64,000 nucleotides of DNA from Andalucia godoyi (Eukaryota; Discoba; Jakobea; Jakobida; Andaluciidae): contig VRVR01000007.1 of the NCBI GenBank assembly GCA_009859145.1, forward strand, positions 359,326 to 423,325. The letters run 5' to 3'. Under the pieces are notes generated by a model. It ran no database searches. It was given only the letters and a program-made list of their open reading frames with translations, and was not told the DNA's origin. A program made the position numbers and the translations under genes. Positions 10,641-19,480 of the stretch are shown piece after piece (the stretch's first letter is position 1; the number at the start of each line of letters is the position of its first letter).

Positions 10641-10790
10641 GCCTACATTGTACATTCACCACGGAAAAACATCGCTGATCACCCATAATCAATGCTGCAA
10701 CCCAACAACATGCATATCATTGATTGGGAAGGGGGTAGGCCCCAACACGCCCCTCGGTATGAGAGACGTTCTTACGATAGATAGATGCGT
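10641..10790 (-). repeat. Dispersed repeat, truncated third copy
   Basis: On the forward strand GCCTACATTGTACATTCACC at 10641 matches the terminus seen at 7101 (GCCTACATTATACACTGAA). The bases AGGGGGTAGGCCCCAACACGCC at about 10730-10751 match the coding end of the other copies. About 80 bp separate the two, similar to locus 2. The rest of block A is missing. Confidence 0.7.
10717..10785 (-). pseudogene. Decayed C-terminus of the repeat-encoded protein
   Basis: The reverse strand reads IYRKNVSHTEGRVGAYPLPNQ followed by TGA, aligned to NIYLKNAVRRVGAYPLPGNG of the copy at 60.9 kb. Upstream sequence no longer matches. A fragment of the same small reading frame is the simplest reading. Confidence 0.5.
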
Positions 10791-11341
10791 TGCATGGACA
10801 GTAATGAAATGAGCGTCGCTGTGCGAGAATGCACCGCGGACGACCAGTCGTAGTGTGTTGACATGACACCCCAGACGACGGGGGAGGAGGAAGGGGGGGA
10901 AGGGTTTGAGGCTCTGTGCGAATGTCAAGTTTTTGTCGTGCATGTTCACGAGGGGGAAACCGTCATGCGATCGGGCACTACTCAGAGGGTATGCGTAACT
11001 GCTTTGCCCCAAGGACGCTCCTGCACCATTCTGGGTCGCCGATTTCCCCCTTTGTTGCCACACGGTCGGCCACCGTTTTGCTATCCGAGACACGTTCCTT
11101 CCTGCTTTCTCTCCAACAAATTCCATCTCTATTTTTTCCCCTTTTGTTTCTCTCTCTTTCTCTCTTTTCTTTCTTTTCCTTCTTCTTGTCTTTTGTTGCG
11201 TTCTGAGCACGTGCGAGTAGCTGTTCTTTTTTCCAAGCTAACATCCGAGTGATCTCAGTTTTTTTTTTAAACAAAAAAAAAAGAAATATTATTTTGTCAA
11301 TTTCATTTGCAGCAAGATTCAATTTTTTTTGACAGGAAAAC

Positions 11342-12613
11342 ATGTCTGACAAGAAGAGTGAGATGGAGACCAAGGTCTCTGAGATCGAGGCGTATGTTCC
11401 GAAGTGCATGGGACCGTCGTGCAAGTGGAAGATTGAAATCGAGTGGGACTCGTTTGACCAGGCCGGAGATAAGGAGCGTGCACTGGACTTCTTCACGAAC
11501 TGGACTGGCTACTATTCGCTTGAGCCGCTGAAGAATGCGATCTACCAGCTTTCAGCATGGGAAGACGACATCATTGTTGATGCCGTTGCAGAGGGCATTG
11601 AGAAGATCAAGTTCTACCTGGAGCCTGGTACTGACACTGACAAGAAGAAGTACGAGTTTGAGGATAAGAAGCTCAAGCTGTATGCCGTTTATGAGGCACG
11701 TGAATGGAAGGGTGTCTTTGACACTGCGGAGCTCCGTTCACTCCTCGTTGAGTGCGGTTTGTCAGCAAAGCCCGAGCTCAAGGTTGAGCTTTTGGCGTCG
11801 GTGGCCTCCAACTACTGGACTCGCTGGGGATGGACTTCGTCGCTCAAGAAGATGACCGACAATGAGGGCATGTTCGCCCAGCCGGACGAGAAGCTCGTTA
11901 AGGCCGTCAACGACAAGGGCTATGAGGGTTCGTACATCAAGCTGTACAACAACCTCTTGAAGGTGAACAAGCGTGGCAAGAAGCAGAAGCGTGGTCTTTT
12001 GATCACCACTTCCAAGTTCTACACCTTTGAGATCAAGGGTGACGGAATCAAGGAAGACTCTTGGCAGCCGCACAACTACGGCGACATCATCTGCATTGAC
12101 ATTTACAATGCAGGAGGTGCACTCTCCAAGGAGTGGGCCATGATTGCCTACACGAATGAGGAGAAGCCCAAGAAGCCCTCATTCTTCGACAAGTTCAAGG
12201 GCAAGTTGCCGGGCGTGAAGCTCCCTGGTATCCCCTTGCCGTCGATCAATGCACCGTCGGTCAACCTGCCGTCTGTTGATCTTCCATCGGTTAACTTGCC
12301 GTCTATCGATCTCCCCAAGATCTCCCTTCCGGATCTGCCAGATGTGGATATCTCCAATCCCTTCAAGCGCCACAAGGAGGAGCCCCCCAAGCGCTACCAC
12401 CCCGCAACTAAGGACAAGCGTTTCTTCAACTTCGTTGCTGAGAACGGTTCTGGCGATGAAAAGACCCTCCTTGCTCAGGAAGTGGGCTGGGTGTTCTATG
12501 CTGGATATGCCAACGGAACTCGTCGCACTGACTACTTGCCGTTCTACCTTGATAAGAAGCAGGTCTTCGACCAGGGAACTGAAATCAAGGAGGCAAAGCG
12601 TCCCCGCGCATAA
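11342..12613 (+). CDS. Abundant-type protein with possible TH1/PH-like region and LPSVN repeats, 423 aa
   Basis: 423 residues, ATG start. Codon use is sharply biased (AAG for Lys, GAG for Glu, TTC and AAC favoured) compared with neighbours, typical of very highly expressed genes. Residues about 1-190 form an acidic alpha/beta region. Residues about 195-265 (KVNKRGKKQKRGLLITTSKF) resemble the myosin-I TH1 lipid-binding core, but only weakly. Residues about 287-340 are a pentapeptide repeat of the type LPSV(N/D). After a basic linker, the segment at 355-423 has Gly/Trp/Tyr-rich beta strands. There is no signal peptide or membrane helix. Cytoskeletal or membrane-associated scaffold is inferred only; the name stays open. 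Confidence 0.85.
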   Translation: MSDKKSEMETKVSEIEAYVPKCMGPSCKWKIEIEWDSFDQAGDKERALDFFTNWTGYYSLEPLKNAIYQLSAWEDDIIVDAVAEGIEKIKFYLEPGTDTDKKKYEFEDKKLKLYAVYEAREWKGVFDTAELRSLLVECGLSAKPELKVELLASVASNYWTRWGWTSSLKKMTDNEGMFAQPDEKLVKAVNDKGYEGSYIKLYNNLLKVNKRGKKQKRGLLITTSKFYTFEIKGDGIKEDSWQPHNYGDIICIDIYNAGGALSKEWAMIAYTNEEKPKKPSFFDKFKGKLPGVKLPGIPLPSINAPSVNLPSVDLPSVNLPSIDLPKISLPDLPDVDISNPFKRHKEEPPKRYHPATKDKRFFNFVAENGSGDEKTLLAQEVGWVFYAGYANGTRRTDYLPFYLDKKQVFDQGTEIKEAKRPRA

Positions 12614-12866
12614 ACGTTGAACAAAAATTGACTGCATGATGCTGTACGGGCTGTGTCTGTGATTTGTTCCAGTATTTGTTTTGTTTTGTTTTGCCTGTCT
12701 GTGTAGTTTTCTGTGTGCAGTGTCGGGCCTGTATGATTCGTGTTTGTATTTGACGGTGAGTCTTTTAGTCCATAAAATGACATTGTTTTCACACGCGCGA
12801 GGCTGTGTTGTTTCCCTTCCCCTCCTTCTTCTTCGTTTTCTTGTTTGCAGTTCGTGAAGAACGGTA

Positions 12867-14945
12867 TCAAGAGAAAGAGCCGAAATCACAAGATGACAGC
12901 ATCGGCAGCTCGGCTCTACGGATTGCGGCGTAAATGATCGGCTGCACCTGCTTTGTTCTTGCGCTGCAGTCGAAACACTTTAGACGACAGGACAGGCTGC
13001 GAAGATGTTTGAACCCGGATGATGCGGCCCGATCGGAAAGAAGAGCGAGCGCATCGCCAAGAGAAATCGGATTGTCATCAATCACAAGGCACTGCAATTT
13101 TGAACTCTGGGAAACGCTCAGGAGGTTCGCAAGCCCACCAGCGCGAATGGCATTTGCACTCAAATCCAAGCGTCTCAACTGCCGCAGGAGGCATGCACAG
13201 CTCCCTGGATTGCCGGGTCTTGTCAGCTCCTCCGCTTCAAACGCTACTGCAGCGTGCGTTACTGACAACTCCTGCAGACCTTCCTCCGTTTGGGCCAACT
13301 GGGAAGATTGCAGTGCAATTAGCAGCCGGTCGCCAGAAGAAACGTTGGAAATATGCAGAGTGGACAGCAGAGGACAATGAACGAACCACAAGTGAGGTCT
13401 TGCGTCTCCGTCGGACACTGGAAAACCAGAAAGAGACAAACGACGCAATGCTGGTGTGTTCAGCTGCGTAAGCACTTCGTCAATGCCGGGACCATGGCTT
13501 GTCGGCCCGCAATGAAGGATGAATTCTGTCAGAGAAGACCACTTCCGAGACAGAAGAGACGTGAAGTTCAGCGAATCTGCAGCCACAGTGCTGCCTACGT
13601 TAATTTCGAGTACTTTGAGATTTTGAGCCATGGGAGAACCCGCATGCGTTGCGAGAGAATCAAAGTCCTCTGTCCTCCACTTACCGTGCAGTCGCAGCTC
13701 CACAAGCGGTCGCAGACCGAATGTCGGGGGAAATGCTGGAGAACTGGGATAGACAAACCGTGCAGTTCGCTGGATCGTGAGCGAACACAGCTGGCACGAC
13801 CTTGGAAGTCTAGCTATGCATTCAAGATCGCTTTCCTGCTGCTGTGACACACTGAGGATATTAAGTTTCACGGAAAAGCCCCGTCGATTCATGCTTGTCT
13901 CCGTCTCGCCGCCAAATTCGGGCAGCACCACCGGGAATGTTTGGCTGTCGGCTTCGAGCGCAAATGTCCCCGCAGATCGACCCTTCGCGAGCGAGTGAAA
14001 CAGCGCTTGGCATGCCGGAGTGGACCAGTCGAAGCTCGGAATGGAAAGATATTTCAAGGAACAGGCCATCTTGTCAAGAGCGCAGGCAAGTCGCGATGCC
14101 GCACGGTTCATGTCGAGCGTCGTCGCGGCACTGGAATGGCACTGTCTGCAGCTCTCCTCCTGATCTGCCAGTCGACCCAAAAAAAGGTACTGAAGTCCAG
14201 GGAGAAAAGATGCAGATGTCAGTGCCGCATATCTGCGTGTCCTGAGTGTGCAGGGACAGTCCCTGCTGTATTCCTTGCTTTCGCAGTCCCAGTGCAAGTG
14301 CTTCAGCTGAGAAAACCCGGTACTGCTGCAGATTTGTTCAAACTCGTCCATGTCTGTCCGAACTTCGTACCATCGTCCTTCAAAATCCGTCAAAACCCTC
14401 TTTGCAAATCGGACGTTTTCGCACACAACCCGCTCGATTCGATGTGCACGCAACCCTGCTTCTCTGAGTCCACCGAACAAGGTGCCGCATGCAGGGTCTG
14501 CAGTGCTACTGCTACTGCTGCTGTCCGCGTGTACCGCCATCTCTTGAAAATGCAACGCTCGGATGTTTGGGAATGCGTGAGCGGCGTGCTGGAACCACTT
14601 CAGAAGAGTTGGCATTTCTACCGCAGCCTTTAAATTATGCATCCGAAGTTCACGGACGTGGTTGCGAACGTTCTCGGGAATTGCAGCCAGCCATCCTGGC
14701 ATCGCATCAGTCAGCTCCTCCGTCAAGGTTTCTGAATGCCTTGTGCATCGGACAGCAAAATCCCTCTCGACCAGTTTTGCAAATCCCTTCTCAAAAAAGT
14801 AGGCGTGCATCTTGCTTGTGCTGCCGACCGCCAACGAGTCCATGCAACACGGCAAGTACTCTTCAACACGCCTCGCAAGATCGTAAATTCCCGTTATGCT
14901 CTCCAGTTGTAACGCTGCCGTTCCGATCACACGACTGCCCTTCAT
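12867..14945 (-). CDS. Leucine-rich repeat protein with F-box-like N-terminus, 692 aa
   Basis: The ATG at 14943-14945 starts 692 residues. The N-terminal 60 residues (DLARRVEEYLPCCMDSLAVGS) resemble an F-box-type helical start, though the match is weak. The body has spaced leucine-rich segments, and near the C-terminus two clear repeats of ribonuclease-inhibitor type (LRRLDLSANAIRAGGLANLL, then LQCLVIDDNPISLGDALALL). Such proteins usually act as binding or substrate-recognition scaffolds. No transmembrane segment is seen. It converges with the 11342-12613 gene, about 250 bp apart. The exact family is uncertain. Confidence 0.7.
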   Translation of the reverse strand: MKGSRVIGTAALQLESITGIYDLARRVEEYLPCCMDSLAVGSTSKMHAYFFEKGFAKLVERDFAVRCTRHSETLTEELTDAMPGWLAAIPENVRNHVRELRMHNLKAAVEMPTLLKWFQHAAHAFPNIRALHFQEMAVHADSSSSSSTADPACGTLFGGLREAGLRAHRIERVVCENVRFAKRVLTDFEGRWYEVRTDMDEFEQICSSTGFSQLKHLHWDCESKEYSRDCPCTLRTRRYAALTSASFLPGLQYLFLGRLADQEESCRQCHSSAATTLDMNRAASRLACALDKMACSLKYLSIPSFDWSTPACQALFHSLAKGRSAGTFALEADSQTFPVVLPEFGGETETSMNRRGFSVKLNILSVSQQQESDLECIARLPRSCQLCSLTIQRTARFVYPSSPAFPPTFGLRPLVELRLHGKWRTEDFDSLATHAGSPMAQNLKVLEINVGSTVAADSLNFTSLLSRKWSSLTEFILHCGPTSHGPGIDEVLTQLNTPALRRLSLSGFPVSDGDARPHLWFVHCPLLSTLHISNVSSGDRLLIALQSSQLAQTEEGLQELSVTHAAVAFEAEELTRPGNPGSCACLLRQLRRLDLSANAIRAGGLANLLSVSQSSKLQCLVIDDNPISLGDALALLSDRAASSGFKHLRSLSCRLKCFDCSARTKQVQPIIYAAIRRAELPMLSSCDFGSFS

Positions 14946-15001
14946 TGTCTCCAAGGTTCCCACAGAAAAAACCCAACGTCAACGAACAGGCCCACTGTAG
15001 C

Positions 15002-15048
<47 letters not shown>

Positions 15049-15693
15049 ACAATAGTCGTAACCAGGAAGGATGTCTGTGTCCGTTTTTAATTGGAGGGAG
15101 GGGGAAAGTATGTAAAATAACAATGGTAAGGAATAAGAAGAAGCAAGAAGAAGGAAGAAGAAGCAGGAATGCACAACTTTATGTAGGAAACTACTTTTTT
15201 CTTTCTTTTTTTTCTTTTTTGGTTGCTGGCAGACGAATATTCTTGTGTTGTCCAATCCCGTGCATCCTCTCCAGTATCCATCCATCACAAAATCAAAGTT
15301 TAAAAATGTAAATAAGAACCAAAAAGAAAAATAATTAAATGAAATCAAAAGGGAAAACAGCGTTGCGGAAACCGACTGTTTTCTTCTGTTTTATCGCCGG
15401 GATTTGCGGAGCCAAACAAAAAATGGAGAATCTCCCGCTCTGCTCCGACGAGATTGTGCGCGCAGCAAACCAGTATGTCAAAGCAATGCTTTAATTTTTG
15501 CGATCAGCATCAAGTGTCCAGCATCACGTCTTCTCCTTGTCTGCATTTTTTTTTGATGCTTGACGCTTGAACGCAGGAAAGCACGTTCGAAGATGCTGGT
15601 TGCAGAACGGAGACAGTTTTCTTCTTTATGGAAAAGCATGTGTGTAATTCGGGGTTGTTTTTCCAACACGTGTTTTGTCAAGCAGCCGCAATC
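14946..15693. other. Divergent spacer between the LRR gene and MED14
   Basis: Contains the (TC)n(AC)n microsatellite at 15003-15052. A short frame at 15423-15472 is followed by GTATGT and could be an upstream MED14 exon (see that entry). No other gene is supported. Confidence 0.5.
15003..15052. repeat. Compound (TC)n(AC)n microsatellite
   Basis: About 11 TC units followed directly by about 14 AC units, in the 5' flank of the reverse-strand LRR gene. Confidence 0.95.
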
Positions 15694-17922
15694 ATGGATG
15701 CTGATGGTTTGTATCCGGTTGATACGCGGACGGTTCCGCTGCTTGCGCTGCTGCGATATACGACTCGAGATGTTTCGTCGCAGTTTACACAGACGATGGA
15801 GCGCATTCTTCACGCAGACAAGTCGCTTGATGCGTCGGAAAAGCGTCAGGCTCTGCACGACACGTTTGAGCGAATTCGAATCATGCTTACGCGGCTGCTG
15901 GTCGTTTCTTCATGGAGCTTAGATCATGAAGAGCGGATTCCAGGCTTGATTGTATGTCCGTATTTTCCTCTTTCTTAGCTTCCTTTTCTGTTTCTGTTCT
16001 TTACTCGGGGTTTTCTCCCGGTCATTCAGTACTCATAGCTTCAATCTCGCTTTCTCGTTGTGGTGATGCGTGACTTTTTTGTTGGTGGAAATATATACAT
16101 ATATAATAAGGATGCAATTCAATCTGTACGGAATGAACGAATCCAGTTTGCAGATATGGGCGATCGTCTGATGGACACGCATTCTCGCTCGTTTTTGGAA
16201 CGAGAAATCTCTGCCGACATGAACACTGCTGCTGACGTCTTTGTGATAGGCCAGCCTGGATCATTTCCCACCGGACCATCGAAGGCGTTCAAGACATTCC
16301 GCGCCGAGTCGTCGAATGCGACTGATGCAGGAAAGAAGCATGACATGCTGCAGAAACTGGATGCCGAGCTTCACTCTCGGCTGATGCGATGCAGCTTTCC
16401 GTCGTCGATAACGAGCGTCAAGATTGACAATTACAAGCTGGTGATGCGCACGGCGGGGTTGTACATGGTTTCTCTCACTGTCACAAGCGCAGATGCTTCT
16501 GGATTCTGGAGAATAGTGGATCCCGTACACTCGTTCGTGTCTTCTGGTGCTCGATGGAGTCTTCCGGACGACGGTGGGTCTCCAACGTCTCGCGAGGTAG
16601 ACAAGTCCTTGAAGAAGACGATTGGAAACGCAAACTTGTGGCGCGGTCTGGAACAGAGAATGGCGGAAATCCAAGGACCACCACCGTCAGGCCCTGCGTC
16701 TTGGTCTGCGTCTCTTGAATTTCTCCACAAGATGCTTTCGTCTGCGTGTTTACTGGAGTCAATGCAGCTGATCTTGTACCAGGCTCGGGTGTTTGCAGAT
16801 CGATCAAATCTGGGAAGCTCCATCAAGGTTGTGGACCAGCCCCCCGACACCATCCTGTGCTACTGGAAAGACATTCCCAGGCTTCCGCGCGAGGATGCAT
16901 ACGCTTTAATTGACATGGATCAGAATCGACAGGATGTTCGCTTGTTTGCAGGACAGGTGCGCTTCCGAAAAGCCGAGGACCACATTGAGGTGTCGCACGC
17001 ACCGAGTTTGGCAGGATTTTCTCCCTTGCATCTCGATACTGGCAAGATCGATGTTGCGTCTATTCTTTTTGACTTGTCTGCGCGTCATGCGGCACAAAAG
17101 GCGTCGAAGATGGCTGCTATTTTGTCTGAGGCAGGCTACAAGACCGTTCATCGGAAAAATTCTGTGGCGGTGGAGCTGAGCGTAGCGATCAATGAGGAGC
17201 GGGTGGTTCGAAAAATCGTGTATAGCGTCGATCCGCGATCGGGATTGCTCTGCGCTGCGCTCACGGATCTTGACTCTGCCGTTCCGCTCCAGTGGCTCTC
17301 GGACTACTTGGCGTCGCATCAAAAACGAAGCATTCGAGAGTACAAAAAGATGTTTATCTCATGCTCGGAAAACGTGCGGACGACGTCCACGGCGGTGGTC
17401 GCGGATCAGCTTGCGGCAGCGAACCCAAATTCTGGAATCCTCGACATCGTGGAGCTGACATCGCTCATCCAGTCCAGACTGGTGCTTCACGACGTGCAGC
17501 AATGTCTTTCTGTGTTGGGCACCAACGTGCTGCTAGTTGAAGATGAAATGGTGCTGCCGTCCTCTTCTCAGAATCCTTCTCTTGTGCAAACCCCTGCTCC
17601 GGGGGCCAATGCCACAGCCCCGGTGCCTTCGAAGCCTCTCCCGTGGATTCCGCGTTCCCATATCCGCGCTCCATTCTTATTTATCAACGGCCAATTATGT
17701 GTTTCATCGTTTGTTGTGCGGAACAAGACTGTAGAGAAAGGTACTGTGGAACCATATGTGCGCATGGATTCGTTTGCACTGCGACCACCGTCCCAAACCG
17801 CGACGCTCGCGTGTGTTCATCTTCCTTCTGCCTATCTCTCGCTTCCGTCGCACTCTCCCCAAGCTTATTTCCTTGCTCTTGCAAACACCCTTGTCCAAGT
17901 GTCTCGCCAAGCAATTGTCTAG
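15694..17922 (+). CDS. MED14: Mediator complex subunit 14 (Rgr1 family), two exons visible
   Basis: Exon 15694-15951 (86 codons) joins 16111-17922 in frame through a GTATGT...AAG intron, giving 690 residues. The first exon carries the MED14 N-terminal helices (VPLLALLRYTTRDVSSQFTQ, then RIRIMLTRLLVVSSW). After the intron comes IQFADMGDRLMDTHSRSFLE, the counterpart of the family block FVDTADRLA...ARLPSF. Further on, LHSRLMRCSFPSSITSVKI and the FWRIVDPVHSF and CLLESMQLILYQARVF segments match the family order. MED14 is the backbone joining Mediator head, middle and tail for RNA polymerase II transcription. Metazoan forms are about twice as long, so the C-terminal part is short. An upstream exon (15423-15472 joined to 15606) would keep frame but is uncertain. 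Confidence 0.85.
15952..16110 (+). other. Spliceosomal intron in MED14 (159 nt)
   Basis: Donor GTATGT directly follows codon ATT; the acceptor ends in TAATAAG before GAT. Both flanks are phase 0. Retaining it would introduce a stop after PYFPLS, while removing it restores the conserved family order. Confidence 0.75.
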
Positions 17923-17951
17923 GCGTACAATTTTGCCAAATCGAACCCACT

Positions 17952-18044
17952 TCTCCCTCCCTCCTCCTCCCTCCCTCCTCCTCCCTCCCTCCTCCTCCCT
18001 CCCTCCTCCTCCCTCCCTCCTCCTCCCTCCCTCCCCCCTCCCCC
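17952..18044. repeat. CT-rich minisatellite (CTCCCTCCCTCCTC)n
   Basis: About five near-perfect 14-bp units followed by a C-rich tail, starting about 30 bp after the MED14 stop codon. The strand asymmetry (all pyrimidine on +) makes it a candidate for triplex or G-quadruplex formation on the opposite strand. Confidence 0.9.
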
Positions 18045-18327
18045 CTTCCCCCTCTCCCCTCTACACACCCAGTAAAGACAAAGGAAAGAGAAGAGCACAA
18101 CCTCAGACGATTAACGTGAAATTTCTCCTGTAGTTGAAAATCCAGCCCACGACGCGCATTGCTTCCTCGGTCAATGCCTGTTTCTTTGCTCGCAATTTCT
18201 TTTTCATGTTGGCTTTTTAAATTTAAAATTTTGCTTTTTGTTTGATTATCGTTTGTTGCAGGTTTTTGTTTTTTGTTTTCTTCTTCTTCATTTTCGATTC
18301 TAAGTGTCCGTGTGAGGAAGAGAAAGT
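18045..18327. other. Spacer and leader upstream of LSM4
   Basis: Contains an AT-rich palindromic stretch (TTTTTAAATTTAAAATTTTG, 18217-18236) like those in several other spacers, then a T-rich leader. No gene seen. Confidence 0.5.
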
Positions 18328-19065
18328 ATGCTGCCGATATCGCTGATGCGAGCGGCATGTGGCGCAACCGTCCATGTCGAGCTGAAATCCGGAGAGTCTG
18401 TTCGCGGTCTTCTGGTATCGTGCGACAATCTGCTGAACCTTGCGCTTCAGGATGCAGTCTGCGCGAACCGAGATGGATCCCAGCTCTTCCGTCTTCCGCA
18501 GTGCTATCTCCGCGGTGCAGCTCTTAAAGCAGTTCGTGTTCCCGACAACACGATCAAAATCGCGCTTGACAAGGAAGCCCATTTCGCGCAAATGCGTTCG
18601 TCAAGTCAATCCAGTTACAACACCAGCAGCAACAGCAAGAATTTCCCCTCTTCTTCTTCTTCGTCGTCGTCGTCATCCACAACTACTGCTTCTAGAGAAC
18701 ATAATAACGGCCGAGGTGGGTTCCGTGGGGGTCGTGGAGGTAGCTCTCAGCGTGGCAGTCGTGGAGGATATGCTGGCGCAGTCCAGTCTGGTAACTCGAA
18801 AGAAGGCGCAGATGTGGGCGCCGAGAGGAAGGACGACGCGAACGCTTCGCAATCGCAGCAGCATGCGAGGGGATCGAGTCGAGGCGGCGGTCGAGGCGGC
18901 TTCAGCCGCGGAGGTGCTCCTTTGAATAACCGCGGCTCTCAGCTCAGTCAGAGCGGTGGCTATCACCGCGGTGGTCGAGGAGGTTCACCCTCGGCTCCGT
19001 CTCCATCTCCATCTCCGTCTCCATCTCCCGCTCCCGCTCCGTCTGCAGTGCCAAAGTCTCAATAA
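18328..19065 (+). CDS. LSM4: U6 snRNA-associated Sm-like protein LSm4 with long RGG tail
   Basis: The first 90 residues are a complete Sm fold. MLPISLMRAACGATVHVELK is the LSm4 start. The Sm1 segment is LKSGESVRGLLVSCDNLLNL, and Sm2 (YLRGAALKAVRVPD) carries the LSm4 YIRG-type signature. LSm4 sits in the Lsm2-8 ring, which binds the U6 3' end in the nucleus, and in the Lsm1-7 ring for cytoplasmic mRNA decapping. Residues about 100-245 are Ser-rich, then RGG/RG-rich (GRGGFRGGRGG), then a Ser-Pro repeat. RGG tails are usual for LSm4 and support phase separation and Arg methylation; this one, with its (SP)n end, is long. Single exon. Confidence 0.95.
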   Translation: MLPISLMRAACGATVHVELKSGESVRGLLVSCDNLLNLALQDAVCANRDGSQLFRLPQCYLRGAALKAVRVPDNTIKIALDKEAHFAQMRSSSQSSYNTSSNSKNFPSSSSSSSSSSTTTASREHNNGRGGFRGGRGGSSQRGSRGGYAGAVQSGNSKEGADVGAERKDDANASQSQQHARGSSRGGGRGGFSRGGAPLNNRGSQLSQSGGYHRGGRGGSPSAPSPSPSPSPSPAPAPSAVPKSQ

Positions 19066-19480
19066 AGATTTCATGTACCACTCGCTCCTTGTTCCACACA
19101 CTCTTGTGTACTAACATCCATCATGTCACGTCATGTTTAGCACAACTGTAACATTTTTTTTCGTGGTTCCACTGCGTCGACATCCATCTGGGTCTTCTTC
19201 TGTCCCGGCAAACTTCGAGTTCATTTGCATGAGACATGGCGGCACTCCAGTCTCCTCCGCCTTCCCAAGAGTTCCACAACCCCACGTTCCAAGTCCGAAC
19301 TTCCGGCCACGCCACCAACAAACAGCTAGGCGAGCCCACCGCGCAGACCTCGATACTCACCATTCCTGGAGCACAGCCGGTTTTTTTGTCTTTTTTTTTT
19401 TTTGCTTTTGCGTTTTGTTTTGGCTTTCTATGAGGTGCGACGACCAAGCGTATTCAATCGTCTGGAAGGAGTAGTGCAGT
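19066..19480. other. Intergenic spacer
   Basis: No gene is supported. A frame at 19236-19433 ends in a poly-Phe run from a T homopolymer. A T13 run lies at about 19391. The stop codon TAG just upstream of 19481 limits the start of the next gene. Confidence 0.4.

Larger units (their letters stand above)
10080..11341. other. Intergenic spacer with a repeat remnant
   Basis: Apart from the repeat copy at 10641-10790, no gene is supported. A pyrimidine tract at about 11130-11195 (TTTCTCTCTCTTTCTCTC) and an A/T-homopolymer-rich stretch at 11250-11340 precede the ATG of the next, probably highly expressed, gene. These are likely core promoter and leader. Confidence 0.6.

Noticed and set aside
15003-15052. 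Candidate CRISPR or tandem array
   Set aside because: Only dinucleotide repeats; no spacers. No CRISPR-like repeat-spacer structure was seen anywhere in the window.
19236-19433. 65-codon frame upstream of the nitroreductase-like gene, considered as exon 1
   Set aside because: It ends in a T-homopolymer Phe run and has no GTATGT/GTAAGT donor; the in-frame TAG before 19481 argues against a link.
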